Position numbers and translations under genes: made by a program
Notes under the pieces: model-generated
Seen by the model: only the letters and a program-made list of their open reading frames with translations
Told to the model about the DNA's origin: nothing
Databases searched by the model: none
Part shown: positions 21,075 to 31,236 of the stretch, piece after piece
How the letters are laid out: every line of letters begins with the position of its first letter
Position numbering within the stretch: the first letter of the stretch is position 1
Assembly: GCF_040438645.1 (NCBI RefSeq)
Contig: NZ_CP159253.1
Span: forward strand, 5,638,908-5,702,907
Length of the DNA stretch: 64,000 bases
Origin: Mesorhizobium sp. WSM2240
Lineage (GTDB): Bacteria > Pseudomonadota > Alphaproteobacteria > Rhizobiales > Rhizobiaceae
Direction of reading: 5' to 3'

Positions 21075-22130
21075 ATGGAACTCGGCCTCTACACCTTCGC
21101 CGACGTCAGCCTCGACAAGGGGCCCGGCGCGATCACCCCGCACCAGCGCCTGCGCAACCTCATCGAGGAGATCGAACTGGCCGACCAGGTCGGGCTCGAT
21201 GTGTTCGGCCTCGGCGAGCACCACCGGCCCGACTACGCCGCTTCGGCCCCGGTCGTGGCGCTTGCCGCCGCTGCCGAGCGCACAAAGCGCATCCGGCTGA
21301 CCAGTGCCGTTACCGTGCTCTCCTCGGACGATCCGGTGCGCGTCTTCCAGCAATTCTCGATGCTCGATCTCCTGTCAGGCGGTCGCGCCGAGATCATGGC
21401 CGGGCGCGGCTCGTTCATCGAATCGTTCCCGCTGTTCGGCTACGACCTGAACGACTACGACACGCTGTTTGCCGAGAAGCTCGAACTGCTGCTCAAGCTG
21501 CGCGAAAGCGAACACATATCGTGGTCGGGCGGCAAGCATACGCCGAGAATCGAGGGTCGCGGCGCCTATCCGCGCCCGCTCCAGGACAAGCTGCCGATCT
21601 GGATCGCGGTCGGCGGCACGCCCAATTCGGTCGCCCGCGCCGGCGTACTCGGCCTGCCGCTGGCGCTCGCCATCATCGGCGGCGAGCCGGCGCGTTTCGC
21701 GCCGCTCTTCGATCTCTACCGGCAGGCTGCCGGCCGCGCCGGCCATGATCCGGCAACGCTCGCCACCAGCATCAATGTGCACGGCTTCATCGCCGAAACC
21801 ACCGAACAGGCGGCCGACGACTTCTATCTCCCACAGGCCGAAGTGATGAACCGTATCGGCCGCGAGCGTGGCTGGGGCCCGACGTCGAGAGCGCATTTCG
21901 ACCAGTCGCGCGGCCCGCGCGGCGCGCTCTTCGTCGGAAATCCGGAAGAGGTCGCCGAAAAGATCGTGGCCCACCATCGCATCTTCGGGAACGACCGTTT
22001 TCTGCTGCAGATGGCGATCGGCATGATGCCGCACGCCAAGCTGATGAAGGCGATCGAGCTTTACGGCACGAAGGTCGCTCCGATCGTGCGCAAGGAAACC
22101 GCCAAAGCCCCGGCCGTCGCCGCGCCCTGA
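21075..22130 (+). CDS. LLM-class (luciferase-like) flavin-dependent oxidoreductase
   Basis: A 351-aa (beta/alpha)8 protein of the bacterial luciferase-like family, using reduced FMN or F420. [20 protein letters not shown] at about residue 49 and [20 protein letters not shown] at about 79 are typical of FMN-dependent members. GAGGAGA lies just before the ATG. A second, distantly related LLM gene lies 1.3 kb downstream, past the AI-2E family gene. The substrate cannot be read from sequence. Confidence 0.85.
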   Translation: MELGLYTFADVSLDKGPGAITPHQRLRNLIEEIELADQVGLDVFGLGEHHRPDYAASAPVVALAAAAERTKRIRLTSAVTVLSSDDPVRVFQQFSMLDLLSGGRAEIMAGRGSFIESFPLFGYDLNDYDTLFAEKLELLLKLRESEHISWSGGKHTPRIEGRGAYPRPLQDKLPIWIAVGGTPNSVARAGVLGLPLALAIIGGEPARFAPLFDLYRQAAGRAGHDPATLATSINVHGFIAETTEQAADDFYLPQAEVMNRIGRERGWGPTSRAHFDQSRGPRGALFVGNPEEVAEKIVAHHRIFGNDRFLLQMAIGMMPHAKLMKAIELYGTKVAPIVRKETAKAPAVAAP

Positions 22131-22232
22131 TCGAGCCCGGCGGAACTTCGGCGCGGCATGCGCATTGTTGCGCGTAAAGGATTTTTCGCGCCGGCACCCG
22201 CCGGATGAGCGAAGATCGGGGGAACTCGAGCC

Positions 22233-23378
22233 ATGACGATCCAACCCGCCGTTCCCGGTGACGACAAGCCGGAAACTGCGCGGTCTGCGTCCGATACGCG
22301 GCTGATGCGCTCGCTGCTGATCGGCATCTTCATCTTCACCGCCGTCTACGCGCTCTATTTCGCGCGCGATTTCTTCATGCCGGTCCTTCTCGCCTTCATG
22401 CTGGCGCTGATGCTGACGCCGATCGTGCGCTTCCTACGCCGGCACGGCGTGCCGGAGGCGCTGTCGGCCACGTTCCTGGTGGTTCTGTCGGTCATCGGCA
22501 TCGGCGGCGCCGGATATTTCATGAGCGGCCCAGTCATGGACCTGGTCAACGATGCTCCGGCGATCGGGCGCGAACTCACCGAGCGTTTGGCCGAACTGCG
22601 CCATCCATTCGAGCGGGTGATGCAGGTCTCCCGGCAGGTCGAGCAGGTCGCCGAAACCACGCAGGAGCCCGGCGTACAGAAAGTGGTGGTCGCGCAGCCC
22701 GGCATCGTCTCGCAGGCCGCGGGCAACCTTCTGTCCGCCGCTACGACCATCGCCATCACCTTCGTGCTGTCGCTGTTCCTGCTCGCCTCGGGCACGATGT
22801 TCTACGAGAAGATCATTCAGTCCTTTGCCCGCATGAGCGAAAAGAAGCGGGCTTTGCGCGTCGTCTACGATGTCGAGCGCGAGATCTCGCGCTATCTGCT
22901 CACCGTGGCGCTTATAAACGGCGGGCTTGGGCTCGCCGTCGGCCTCGGCCTGTGGGCGATCGGCCTGCCGAACCCATTCGTCTGGGGCGTCGCCGCCGCC
23001 CTGCTCAACTTCCTGCCCTATATCGGCGCGCTGATGACGATTGTGCTTGTCGCCGCCATCTCGATCATCAGCTTCGATAGCCTGGCATACGCCTTGGTCG
23101 CGCCGGCCTTCGTAGTGGCCTGCAACATCACCGAAGGCCAGTTTGTGACGCCGCTGGTGGTCGGTCGCCGCCTTGAGATCAACGCCGTGGCGATCTTCAT
23201 CGCCGTCGCCTTCTGGTCATGGCTGTGGGGTTTCGTCGGCGCGCTGATCGCCGTGCCGATCCTGGTGGTCATCAAGGTTTTCTGCGACCATTTCGACAGC
23301 CTGCGCCATGTCGGCAATTTCCTGGCGGCGCAGCAGACGGCCGAAGAACCGGAGGAGCAGTCGGAGCCGGCCGGTTAG
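22233..23378 (+). CDS. AI-2E family transporter (PerM/TqsA-like)
   Basis: A 381-aa polytopic membrane protein of the AI-2E/PerM family. It shows two N-terminal TM helices, a soluble helical segment with an insertion (about 100-155), then the conserved C-terminal membrane block containing [20 protein letters not shown] and [17 protein letters not shown]. Family members have been linked to autoinducer-2 export and Na+/H+ antiport, but most, including this one, are uncharacterised. GGGGGAA lies at good spacing before the ATG. The C-terminal tail is acidic. Confidence 0.85.
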   Translation: MTIQPAVPGDDKPETARSASDTRLMRSLLIGIFIFTAVYALYFARDFFMPVLLAFMLALMLTPIVRFLRRHGVPEALSATFLVVLSVIGIGGAGYFMSGPVMDLVNDAPAIGRELTERLAELRHPFERVMQVSRQVEQVAETTQEPGVQKVVVAQPGIVSQAAGNLLSAATTIAITFVLSLFLLASGTMFYEKIIQSFARMSEKKRALRVVYDVEREISRYLLTVALINGGLGLAVGLGLWAIGLPNPFVWGVAAALLNFLPYIGALMTIVLVAAISIISFDSLAYALVAPAFVVACNITEGQFVTPLVVGRRLEINAVAIFIAVAFWSWLWGFVGALIAVPILVVIKVFCDHFDSLRHVGNFLAAQQTAEEPEEQSEPAG

Positions 23379-23455
23379 CATCGTTTATTGGTCCAGCCTT
23401 TGCAGCCATGGACATCGCTCCCCATATCCGGGTTCCCGATCCCCGGAAGCGTCTC

Positions 23456-24457
<1,002 letters not shown>

Positions 24458-24474
24458 GCTCAGGAGAAGCTCAG

Positions 24475-24555
24475 GAGACAGTTTACTTTTCCCGCCCGTG
24501 CGAACCCTCAGCCGCGCGGCCTTTTCCGCGGAAAGAAAGTAATAAAACTGTCCCC
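24475..24555. repeat. REP-like palindromic element, copy A
   Basis: About 81 bp bounded by GACAGTTTACTTTT on the left and AAAACTGTCCCC on the right, with an internal TTCCGCGGAA palindrome. It matches copy B (25622-25702) in inverted orientation, with a small insertion near the right end. This is the organisation of REP sequences mobilised by RAYT (TnpA-REP) transposases; no transposase is in the window. Confidence 0.75.
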
Positions 24556-24569
24556 GGCACAGCGGTACG

Positions 24570-25043
24570 TCACTCGGTCCGCGAAAACTTCATCACCCAG
24601 TTGGTTTCCCAGTTCTTGCCGTCGTCCTGCGAAAATGCCTGCTCCCAGCGCGGGCTTTGCGTCGATGGCGTCCAGGTGAAGCGGGCGCGCACCGTCCGGC
24701 CCTCATGCTCCTCGTCGCCGTAGAAGACGCCTGTTCCGTTCTCAAAACGACCAACCATGGGCGGCAGCACGCGGTGGCGGTCATTGTCGGCCCAGTGGAT
24801 CGACCATAGCCCGTCGGCGGGATTGAATATCCGCAGGGCCAGTCCGGCAAACGCCTTTCCAGGGATTGTCATCTCCTCCAGATTGCCCGCGCCGTTCAGG
24901 AGCTTGCGGCAGGTCGAGATGGCCGTGAACCGCGTCCACTCGCTGCTTCCGGCAAACCGCTTCGCCAGCCTCTCGTTCTCGATTGCCCAGCTTCCGATCA
25001 GGAAATCAAACCCGGCCGCGCCGTCCTGCTCTTGAGAAATCAT
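24570..25043 (-). CDS. DUF1579-like protein
   Basis: A 157-aa soluble protein. DFLIGSWAIENERL near the N-terminus, PPMVGRFENGTGVFYGDEEH in the middle and RWEQAFSQDDGKNWETNW at the end are typical of small lipocalin-like or DUF1579-type proteins. The biochemical role is unknown. The gene is bracketed by the two REP-like elements, and a perfect 10-bp inverted repeat lies 56 bp upstream of its start. Confidence 0.65.
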   Translation of the reverse strand: MISQEQDGAAGFDFLIGSWAIENERLAKRFAGSSEWTRFTAISTCRKLLNGAGNLEEMTIPGKAFAGLALRIFNPADGLWSIHWADNDRHRVLPPMVGRFENGTGVFYGDEEHEGRTVRARFTWTPSTQSPRWEQAFSQDDGKNWETNWVMKFSRTE

Positions 25044-25098
25044 GCTGTTTTCTCTCCCGGCGCGGAAATGCGCCTCCGACGGCTACAATCTAGCAGGG

Positions 25099-25126
25099 CG
25101 CTCCTGACAACTCCCCGTCAGGAGCG
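25099..25126. repeat. Perfect 10-bp inverted repeat upstream of the DUF1579-like gene
   Basis: CGCTCCTGAC (25099-25108) and GTCAGGAGCG (25117-25126) are exact reverse complements around an 8-nt loop. Its position, 56 bp upstream of the DUF1579-like start, fits either an operator or a leader hairpin. Confidence 0.5.
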
Positions 25127-25621
25127 AAGCATTTGTTTGCGCTGCCGAAGGCGGTGGAAGGGGCGGGCTCCTGACCCGCCGCATGAGATACCCCTGTGGA
25201 TAGAATCGACCCTCATTTCGGCTAGATCGAAGAAATCACCCTTGCGGATCAATGGTATAACAACCGGATCGAAATTATTTCGCTCCCCGTTTATCCCACA
25301 CCCCTGCCGCTTCCGCATAATGGCCTCACCGTTCTGGCGGGACCTTGGTGCGCACCGCATTCCGGTACGACGCGTCAATGCTTCGTGGAGAGAAGGCGGA
25401 TCATCCGCGCGTCATTGTCCATGGAAAGAACATGGAGCGGGGCGCGTGACCGGTCGACCGGGCGACAGACACCGGACGGGCGGGCATGGGAGTGCCTGTT
25501 CCTTTACGAATTCGTGCGGCGCTTTCCTGCCCGCCCGTCTTCCTGACTACCTCACCCTGAGCTTGTCGAAGGGGCAATGGCCAGGGCGGAAACGCAGCGT
25601 GGCAACGGAGAAGCGCATGCC

Positions 25622-25702
25622 GGGGGACAGTTTACTTTCTTTCCGCGGAAAGGCGGCGGCAGTCGACAGGTTTGCGCGGGCGGAAAAAAGTAAACTGTCC
25701 CC
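25622..25702. repeat. REP-like palindromic element, copy B
   Basis: About 81 bp bounded by GGGGGACAGTTTACTT and AAGTAAACTGTCCCC, so its ends are themselves inverted repeats, with TTCCGCGGAA inside. It is the inverted counterpart of copy A at 24475-24555. Confidence 0.78.
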
Positions 25703-25770
25703 TGCGGCAGACCAAGCGTGGCGATGATGAAGCGAGTCTCTTCCCCTGTCCCCTTGTGGGGAGGGAAACC

Positions 25771-27042
25771 TCACCTCAGCGCCTCCACCAGACCTTTGTC
25801 CGGAAAGCACGTCGCCGCGCGGCCGTTTTTCTTCTGCCACTCGCCGATCGAGCGCCGCGTCTTGAAGCCGGGCAGGCCGTCGGCGCCGCCGACATCATAG
25901 CCGGCCCGCTCCAGCCCGCGCTGAAGGTCGGCCACATCCGAACGGTAGAGCCCGCCGACCTTGCCCCAGCGGCCGACAAAATTCCTGTCGCCGCCGGCGA
26001 TGCGGTCGGCGGCGTGGCCGATGAACAGCGCGTAGAGATCGCTCTCATTATACTTCTTGAGCACGTAGAAATTGGGCGTAACGATAAAAGCGGGGCCGCT
26101 GCGTCCGGCGGGCATCAGCAAAAAGCCCTCGGCGCGGGCCTCATGCGCCGGGAACGGCTTGCCGCCAACGCGCGAAATGCCCATCGCCGCCCACTCGGAA
26201 ATTTTTCTCCCCCGGTCCGGACCTTCGAGCGCGCAGGAAACGCTGTCCGGCACCGTCACCTCGAAACCCCAGTCGCGCCCCTTCACCCAGCCGTAATTGA
26301 CGAGGTAATTGGCGATCGAACCCAGCGTGTCGGGCACGGAGTTCCAGATGTCGGGCCGGCCGTCGCCGTCGAGATCGACGGCATGATCGAGAAACGAGGT
26401 GGGCAGGAATTGCGGCTGGCCGAGCGCGCCGGCCCAGGACGACTTCATCGCCTTCGGGCTGGCAAGGCCGCGCTCGACCATGACGAGAGCGGCGATCACC
26501 TCCTTGCGAAACATCTCCTTGCGGGTCGACATGAACGCCTTGGTCGCCAGCACCTCGAAGGCGTTGTGCGGGATCTTCGCCGTGCCGAAACCGGATTCGC
26601 GGCCCCAGATCGCCAGCGCGATCTCACCCGGAACGCCGTAGCGCTTCTCGATGGCGGCCAGCGTCCTCGCATGCTGCCCCGCTCGCGATCTGCCGCCGGA
26701 CGTCACCCCCCCGATCGGGCCGAAATAGCTGCCGGGCGAGCCGAACTCGGCCTGATGCTGCCTTTTCGGCGTCTTCGGCTTTTGCCCCGGCATTACCAGA
26801 TCGGGCAATTTGAGATTGGGTTTCATGCCGGCGAACGCTGCCTCGAAGGTCTGTTGCGAGACGCCGTTGGCGCTGGCCTGCGGCCACAGATCGTTCCGGA
26901 GCCATGCCCGGAACTGCTCGTCGATCTTTGCGGCGGATGCAGGATTTGTCCACGCCAACAGCAGCGCGGTTATCATGAGCAAGAGCGTACGCGACAGGAA
27001 AGCGTGCGGGTTCTTTCTCATCGTGGTCAGGCATTCGTTCAT
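25771..27042 (-). CDS. Lytic murein transglycosylase (MltB-like) with peptidoglycan-binding domain
   Basis: A 423-aa exported enzyme that cleaves the MurNAc-GlcNAc bond with anhydro product formation (GH103/SLT_2 type). A signal peptide (about residues 10-38, ending ASA) is followed by the catalytic domain. The catalytic Glu is in IWGRESGFGTAKIPHNAF, near residue 148, and AGALGQPQFLPTSFLDHAVD is conserved. A C-terminal PG_binding_1 domain (about 360-420) begins LQRGLERAGYDVGG. There is no lipobox, so it is probably soluble and periplasmic. The start at 27042 is preferred; 27021 is an alternative. It follows recR by 26 bp. Confidence 0.9.
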   Translation of the reverse strand: MNECLTTMRKNPHAFLSRTLLLMITALLLAWTNPASAAKIDEQFRAWLRNDLWPQASANGVSQQTFEAAFAGMKPNLKLPDLVMPGQKPKTPKRQHQAEFGSPGSYFGPIGGVTSGGRSRAGQHARTLAAIEKRYGVPGEIALAIWGRESGFGTAKIPHNAFEVLATKAFMSTRKEMFRKEVIAALVMVERGLASPKAMKSSWAGALGQPQFLPTSFLDHAVDLDGDGRPDIWNSVPDTLGSIANYLVNYGWVKGRDWGFEVTVPDSVSCALEGPDRGRKISEWAAMGISRVGGKPFPAHEARAEGFLLMPAGRSGPAFIVTPNFYVLKKYNESDLYALFIGHAADRIAGGDRNFVGRWGKVGGLYRSDVADLQRGLERAGYDVGGADGLPGFKTRRSIGEWQKKNGRAATCFPDKGLVEALR

Positions 27043-27068
27043 CGCAGATAGAATTCCCGATCGTTGGA

Positions 27069-27674
27069 TCAAAACACGGTTCTGGATTTCAGCGCCGCAG
27101 CCAGCGTTCCCTCGTCGAGATAATCGAGTTCGCCGCCGACCGGCACGCCATGCGCCAGCCGCGTCACCCTGACCCCGAATTCGGCAAGCTGGTCGGTGAG
27201 GTAATGCGCCGTGGTCTGGCCTTCGACCGTGGCGTTGACGGCAAGGATCACCTCCCTGACCTCGCCCGCCGCAATGCGGTCCACCAGTTGCCGGATGGTG
27301 AGTTGGTCCGGGCCGATGCCGTCGAGCGGCGACAGCGTGCCGCCAAGCACGTGGTAGAGTGCGTTCAGGCCCGTGGCGCGCTCCATCGCCCAGAGGTCCG
27401 AAACATCCTCGACGACGATGATCGTCGACTGGTCGCGGCGCGGGTCGGTGCAGATCATGCATGGATCGGCCGTGTCGACATTGCCGCAATTCGAGCAGAC
27501 CCGGACCTTCTCGACCGCCTCTCCCATCGCCGAGGCGAGCGGCGCAAGAAGCTGCTCCTTCTTCTTGATGAGGTGAAGCGCCGCGCGCCTGGCCGAGCGC
27601 GGCCCGAGCCCCGGCACCTTGGCCAGAAGCTGGATCAGGCGTTCGATTTCAGGACCGGCGACTCGTTTCGACAT
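27069..27674 (-). CDS. recR: Recombination protein RecR
   Basis: A 201-aa RecF-pathway clamp protein. The helix-hairpin-helix [17 protein letters not shown] is near residue 19, the C4 zinc finger [16 protein letters not shown] near 60, and the Toprim domain starts with [16 protein letters not shown] near 85. The length is standard. It is normally contiguous with dnaX and ybaB; here a convergent GNAT gene separates it from ybaB. Confidence 0.96.
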   Translation of the reverse strand: MSKRVAGPEIERLIQLLAKVPGLGPRSARRAALHLIKKKEQLLAPLASAMGEAVEKVRVCSNCGNVDTADPCMICTDPRRDQSTIIVVEDVSDLWAMERATGLNALYHVLGGTLSPLDGIGPDQLTIRQLVDRIAAGEVREVILAVNATVEGQTTAHYLTDQLAEFGVRVTRLAHGVPVGGELDYLDEGTLAAALKSRTVF

Positions 27675-27764
27675 GGCGTTGGTTTAGCGGGAAAGGTGGA
27701 AATTGGGTAGCGCCGGCTTTGCCGTCCGTTATGCTGATTGTGCGGAGCAGTGAGAAAGCGGCTC

Positions 27765-28277
27765 ATGAACACGGATAAAAACATCATCATCCGCACGGCC
27801 ACTCCGGACGACGAGGAGATGCTCTCGGACCTGCTGGCAGCCGCCTATGGCGAGCTCGCCCGTGGGTCGTATGATTCCGAGGCGTTTGCCGCCGCCCTGC
27901 CGCTGATGTCGCACGCAAATCCGAAGCTGCTGGAGAGCGGCAGCTATTACATCGCCGAGATCGACGGGGCTGCCGCGGGCTGCGGCGGCTGGACTATGGA
28001 CAAGCCTGGCAGCGGCGAAATCGTGGAAGGGGTCGGACATATCCGCCATTTCGCCACGCATCCGGCCCATCTGCGCAAGGGCATTGCCCGGCTGCTCCTG
28101 GAGCACTGCCTCGCCGAGGCACGCGCGGCGGGCATCCGGGTGATGATGAGCCAATCGACCCTGCCGGCGGAGCAATTCTACGCCGCGGCGGGCTTTCGCC
28201 GGAAGGGCCCGATCGAGGTCGAGATGGGGCCGGGCGTGGTTCTTCCGGCGGTCGAGATGCAGCGGACGCTCGCCTAA
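27765..28277 (+). CDS. GNAT-family N-acetyltransferase
   Basis: A 170-aa acetyltransferase. The acetyl-CoA binding loop is [19 protein letters not shown] at about residue 98, and [20 protein letters not shown] ends the fold. The substrate is unknown. The ATG at 27765 follows GAGAAAG; a GTG at 27738 would add nine residues. It is on the opposite strand inside the dnaX-ybaB-recR cluster, and its last four bases overlap the end of ybaB. Confidence 0.83.
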   Translation: MNTDKNIIIRTATPDDEEMLSDLLAAAYGELARGSYDSEAFAAALPLMSHANPKLLESGSYYIAEIDGAAAGCGGWTMDKPGSGEIVEGVGHIRHFATHPAHLRKGIARLLLEHCLAEARAAGIRVMMSQSTLPAEQFYAAAGFRRKGPIEVEMGPGVVLPAVEMQRTLA

Positions 28278-28597
28278 AATGGCAGTTTCATGCCGGGCGG
28301 TATCGGCAGCCCGGCCGTCAGCGCCTTGGTCTTTTCCTGCATGATCGCCTCGACCTTGGTCTTGGCGTCGTTGTGCGCGGCAAGGATCAGATCCTCGAGT
28401 ATCTCGACTTCGTCCTCCTTGAACAGCGACGGGTCGATCTTCAGCGATTTCATCTCGAACTTGCCCGAGATCGTCACCTGCACCAGTCCGCCGCCGGACT
28501 GGCCGGTTGCCTCCAGATTGGCGATCTCTTCCTGCATAGCCTGGAACTTGGCCTGCATTTCCTTCGCCTTGCCCATCAGGCCGATAAGATCCTTCAT
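28274..28597 (-). CDS. Nucleoid-associated protein YbaB/EbfC
   Basis: A 107-aa YbaB/EbfC-family protein, a small dimeric DNA-binding protein that shapes the nucleoid. The N-terminal helix [19 protein letters not shown] and the central [19 protein letters not shown] are typical. It starts 15 bp after the dnaX stop, so the two are co-transcribed as in most bacteria. Its stop overlaps the convergent GNAT stop. Confidence 0.93.
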   Translation of the reverse strand: MKDLIGLMGKAKEMQAKFQAMQEEIANLEATGQSGGGLVQVTISGKFEMKSLKIDPSLFKEDEVEILEDLILAAHNDAKTKVEAIMQEKTKALTAGLPIPPGMKLPF

Positions 28598-28612
28598 GGC
28601 GATATCCTTTGC

Positions 28613-30433
28613 TCAGTTCTCGTCGTCATCTTCGATTGCGGCTTCCGGCGGCAGGTCGGCGTCGATATCGGGCAAGTCAGGCGCGTCGGGGATGCGCACG
28701 TCGATGATCTTGGCGCCCGGAAACCGCGCCAGGATCGCGGCGACGGCGGGATCGCTGCGGGCGTCCTGGAAGGCGTTTTCGCGCTTGCTCGTTTCCTGTT
28801 CGGCAAGCGTTTGCCCGCCTTCCTCGCGCGACAGCGAAACCAGCCAGTTGCGGCCGGTCCAAGCCTTGAGCTTGACGGTCAGGTCGCCAAGCAGCGTCTT
28901 CGGCGCGTCGCCGGTCAGGCTGACGTCGAGCCGGCCCGGTTCGATCTTGACCAGCCGCACACAGCGCTTGACCAACACCTTGAAAGCCATGTCGCGATGC
29001 GAGTCGGCCAACGCGACCAGATCGGCGAGCGACTTGATCTGGACGGTGGGAGGCGGCGCGGCCTCGGCGACCGGTTCGGGCTTCGGCATTTCCGCCGGAG
29101 CGGGTTCGGTCGTAACCAGCCGCATCGTCTGGCCGCCGCCATTGCCCGCCGGCATCCGGCTCTGGGCGACCGCGCTCGCGCCATTGTTGGGGCCGACCGG
29201 AGAAGCCGACGGCAGTGACGGCCGCGGCGTGGCGGTGACGGACGGCGATGGCCCGTCGCCGAGCGATTTCAGGGCCTCGTCGAGCGTAGGAAGATCGGAC
29301 GCATGCGCGAGGCGGATGAGGACCATTTCGGCCGCACTCACCGGCCGGTTCGAGGCCTGCACCTCGGGAATGCCCTTGAGCAGCATCTGCCAGCTGCGCG
29401 ACAACACGCGCACCGACAGCGCCTGGGCGAATTCGCGGCCGCGCCGCCGCTCCTCCTCGGAAAGCGAAGCGTCATCGGCTGCCGATGGCACGAAGCGCAG
29501 GCGGGTGACGAGATGATTGAACTCGGCAAGGTCGGTCAGCACGGCGACCGGATCGGCGCCGGTGTCGTACTGGGAGCGGAATTCGTTAAGGGCGGCAGCC
29601 GCATCGCCCTTCATGACATGCTCGAACAGATCGACAATGCGGGCGCGATCCGCGAGCCCGAGCATCGAGCGGACCGCCTCGGCGGTCACCCTGCCGGCGC
29701 CGTGTGCGATCGCCTGGTCGAGGATCGATTGGGCGTCGCGGACCGAACCTTCGGAGGCGCGCGCGATCATCGCCAGCGCGTCGTCGTCGACCTCGATCTC
29801 TTCCAGTGTGGCAATGTTGCGCAGATTGGCGGTCAGCGTTCCGGCGTCCACGCGACGCAGATCGAAACGCTGGCAACGCGACAGGATGGTGATCGGGACT
29901 TTGCGGATCTCGGTCGTTGCGAAGATGAACTTCACATGCGGCGGCGGCTCTTCCAGCGTCTTCAACAGGCCGTTGAATGCCTGCGTGGACAGCATGTGCA
30001 CCTCGTCGATGATGTAGACCTTGTAGCGCGCCGAGACAGGGGCGTAGCGAACCTGCTCGATAATGTCGCGGATGTCGTCGATGCCGGTGTGCGAGGCGGC
30101 GTCCATCTCGATGACATCGACATGGCGGCCATCCATGATCGCCTTGCAATGCTCACCGATCGTGGTGAGCTCGACCGAAGGCTGGTCGATTTCGGCGGTC
30201 TTGTAATTGAGAGCCCGCGCCAGAATGCGCGCAGTCGTGGTCTTGCCGACGCCGCGTACGCCGGTCAGCATCCAGGCCTGCGCGATGCGGCCCGAGGAGA
30301 ATGCATTGGTAAGGGTGCGGACCATCGGCTCCTGGCCGATGAGGCTGGAAAAATCGGACGGACGGTACTTTCGCGCAAGAACACGGTAGGCGCCAGGGGC
30401 CTTGCCTGTCTGGTTGCTTCCGGCTTCGCTCAT
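28613..30433 (-). CDS. dnaX: DNA polymerase III subunits gamma/tau
   Basis: A 606-aa clamp-loader ATPase. Walker A is GVRGVGKTTTAR (about residue 59) and Walker B is YIIDEVHMLS (about 140), with the SRC sensor in TILSRCQRF. A Pro/Ala-rich linker (about 395-455) joins a C-terminal tau domain. The zinc-module cysteines found between Walker A and B in E. coli are mostly absent (only GEHCKAI remains). I see no A-rich slippery heptamer, so gamma is unlikely to arise by -1 frameshifting. The start at 30433 (MSEAGSNQ) is preferred to the GTG at 30451. ffs lies upstream on the same strand. Confidence 0.95.
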   Translation of the reverse strand: MSEAGSNQTGKAPGAYRVLARKYRPSDFSSLIGQEPMVRTLTNAFSSGRIAQAWMLTGVRGVGKTTTARILARALNYKTAEIDQPSVELTTIGEHCKAIMDGRHVDVIEMDAASHTGIDDIRDIIEQVRYAPVSARYKVYIIDEVHMLSTQAFNGLLKTLEEPPPHVKFIFATTEIRKVPITILSRCQRFDLRRVDAGTLTANLRNIATLEEIEVDDDALAMIARASEGSVRDAQSILDQAIAHGAGRVTAEAVRSMLGLADRARIVDLFEHVMKGDAAAALNEFRSQYDTGADPVAVLTDLAEFNHLVTRLRFVPSAADDASLSEEERRRGREFAQALSVRVLSRSWQMLLKGIPEVQASNRPVSAAEMVLIRLAHASDLPTLDEALKSLGDGPSPSVTATPRPSLPSASPVGPNNGASAVAQSRMPAGNGGGQTMRLVTTEPAPAEMPKPEPVAEAAPPPTVQIKSLADLVALADSHRDMAFKVLVKRCVRLVKIEPGRLDVSLTGDAPKTLLGDLTVKLKAWTGRNWLVSLSREEGGQTLAEQETSKRENAFQDARSDPAVAAILARFPGAKIIDVRIPDAPDLPDIDADLPPEAAIEDDDEN

Positions 30434-30550
30434 TCGCCCGTTTTGCTCCACTGGCCAACTGTGCGCGGCCGATTCCAGAAACGTGAGTGTCGCCCGCGCC
30501 GCAACGCGCCGTCAATGTCGCGGCGGCCTTTAAAAAGCGGTTTGCGAAGA

Positions 30551-30653
30551 GGTGGGAGGCTGGAACAATGACCCGTTCCGGGCTCGTTAGGGCTGCTTCC
30601 TTCCGGACCTGACCCGGTTGGCGAGTGGATCGTCCACCACCAACCTCCCGGCT
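30551..30653 (-). ncRNA. ffs: Bacterial small SRP RNA (4.5S RNA)
   Basis: Read on the minus strand, the region contains CAGGTCCGGAAGGAAGCAGCC, the universally conserved SRP domain-IV apical hairpin with its GGAA tetraloop. The flanks, GCCGGGAGGTTGG at the 5' side and CCAGCCTCCCACC at the 3' side, pair to form the long terminal helix, giving about 100 nt. A run of five U (30532-30536 on the complement) follows. It lies upstream of dnaX, a common place in alphaproteobacteria. The ends are estimated from base pairing. The RNA binds Ffh for co-translational membrane targeting. Confidence 0.93.
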
Positions 30654-30655
30654 TT

Positions 30656-30684
30656 CATATCGTCAATTGCGCCGCAAATTGCAA
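30656..30684 (-). promoter_or_regulatory. Possible promoter of ffs
   Basis: On the minus strand TTGCAA (30684-30679) and GATATG (30661-30656) are 17 bp apart, which would place the start at about 30650, the expected 5' end of the SRP RNA. The -10 match is weak; position is the main support. Confidence 0.35.
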
Positions 30685-30785
30685 GACCATCGGCCGAATC
30701 GGCTTGGACAGGTGATTTGGACCATGATTCGCTTGCAGCGCTCCGGAAGGCGCTCTAGCCTTTCTGGCAAATCGAGGAAACGCCA

Positions 30786-31205
30786 ATGCAGACTGGCCAA
30801 AAGGCCGGATTCGAGCTCGACGCGCGGCTGGAAGCCGACAGCGAACAGCTGATGTGGCTCGGCCTGTGCGAATTGCGCGTCATGAACGACCGGCGCTGGC
30901 CATGGCTGATCCTGGTTCCGCAGCGCCCGGGCGCCGAGGAGGTGCATGAATTGACGCCGCTCGACCAGGCCATGTTGACCTTCGAATCCAACATGGTCGC
31001 GCAGGCGCTTAAAACCGTCACCAACTGCACCAAAATCAACACCGCGGCGCTCGGAAACATCGTGCGCCAACTCCATGTGCATGTGGTGGCTCGGTCTGAG
31101 GGTGATCCTGGCTGGCCGGGGCCGGTTTGGGGCCACGGCATGCGCGAGCCCTACAAACCTGACGACATCCGCCGCTTTTGCGAGAAAATCAAAGCGGCGC
31201 TTTAG
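30786..31205 (+). CDS. HIT-family protein
   Basis: A 139-aa histidine-triad protein, a nucleotide phosphoramidase or hydrolase type. The triad region is QLHVHVVARSEGDPGWPGPV near residue 96, with the H-x-H-x-x pattern modified at the third His, as is usual in this Rhizobiales subgroup. Upstream, KTVTNCTKINTAALGNIV carries the conserved nucleotide-binding Asn. It is followed after 31 bp by nudC, so two nucleotide-metabolising enzymes are probably co-transcribed. Confidence 0.85.
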   Translation: MQTGQKAGFELDARLEADSEQLMWLGLCELRVMNDRRWPWLILVPQRPGAEEVHELTPLDQAMLTFESNMVAQALKTVTNCTKINTAALGNIVRQLHVHVVARSEGDPGWPGPVWGHGMREPYKPDDIRRFCEKIKAAL

Positions 31206-31236
31206 CCCTCTCATGCATTCCATTGTCGAGCACCGA

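Larger units (their letters stand above)
25044..25770. other. 727-bp gene-free region rich in repeats
   Basis: No convincing gene. It holds a perfect 10-bp inverted repeat (25099-25126), a second copy of the TGAGCTTGTCGAAG motif (25558-25571) and REP-like copy B (25622-25702). A TCCCCTTGTGGGGA hairpin near 25748-25761 may end the mltB-like transcript. The middle, about 25180-25540, shows nothing I can name. Confidence 0.5.

Noticed and set aside
25118..25378. 86-aa minus-strand open frame in the repeat-rich gap
   Set aside because: No ribosome site or family features, and it begins in non-coding repeat DNA.
28290..29516. 408-aa plus-strand Ser-rich open frame
   Set aside because: Antisense to ybaB and dnaX; Ser/Ala-rich low-complexity product typical of a shadow.
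28613..30433. Programmed -1 frameshift in dnaX as in E. coli
   Set aside because: No A-AAA-AAG-type slippery heptamer was seen in the coding strand.
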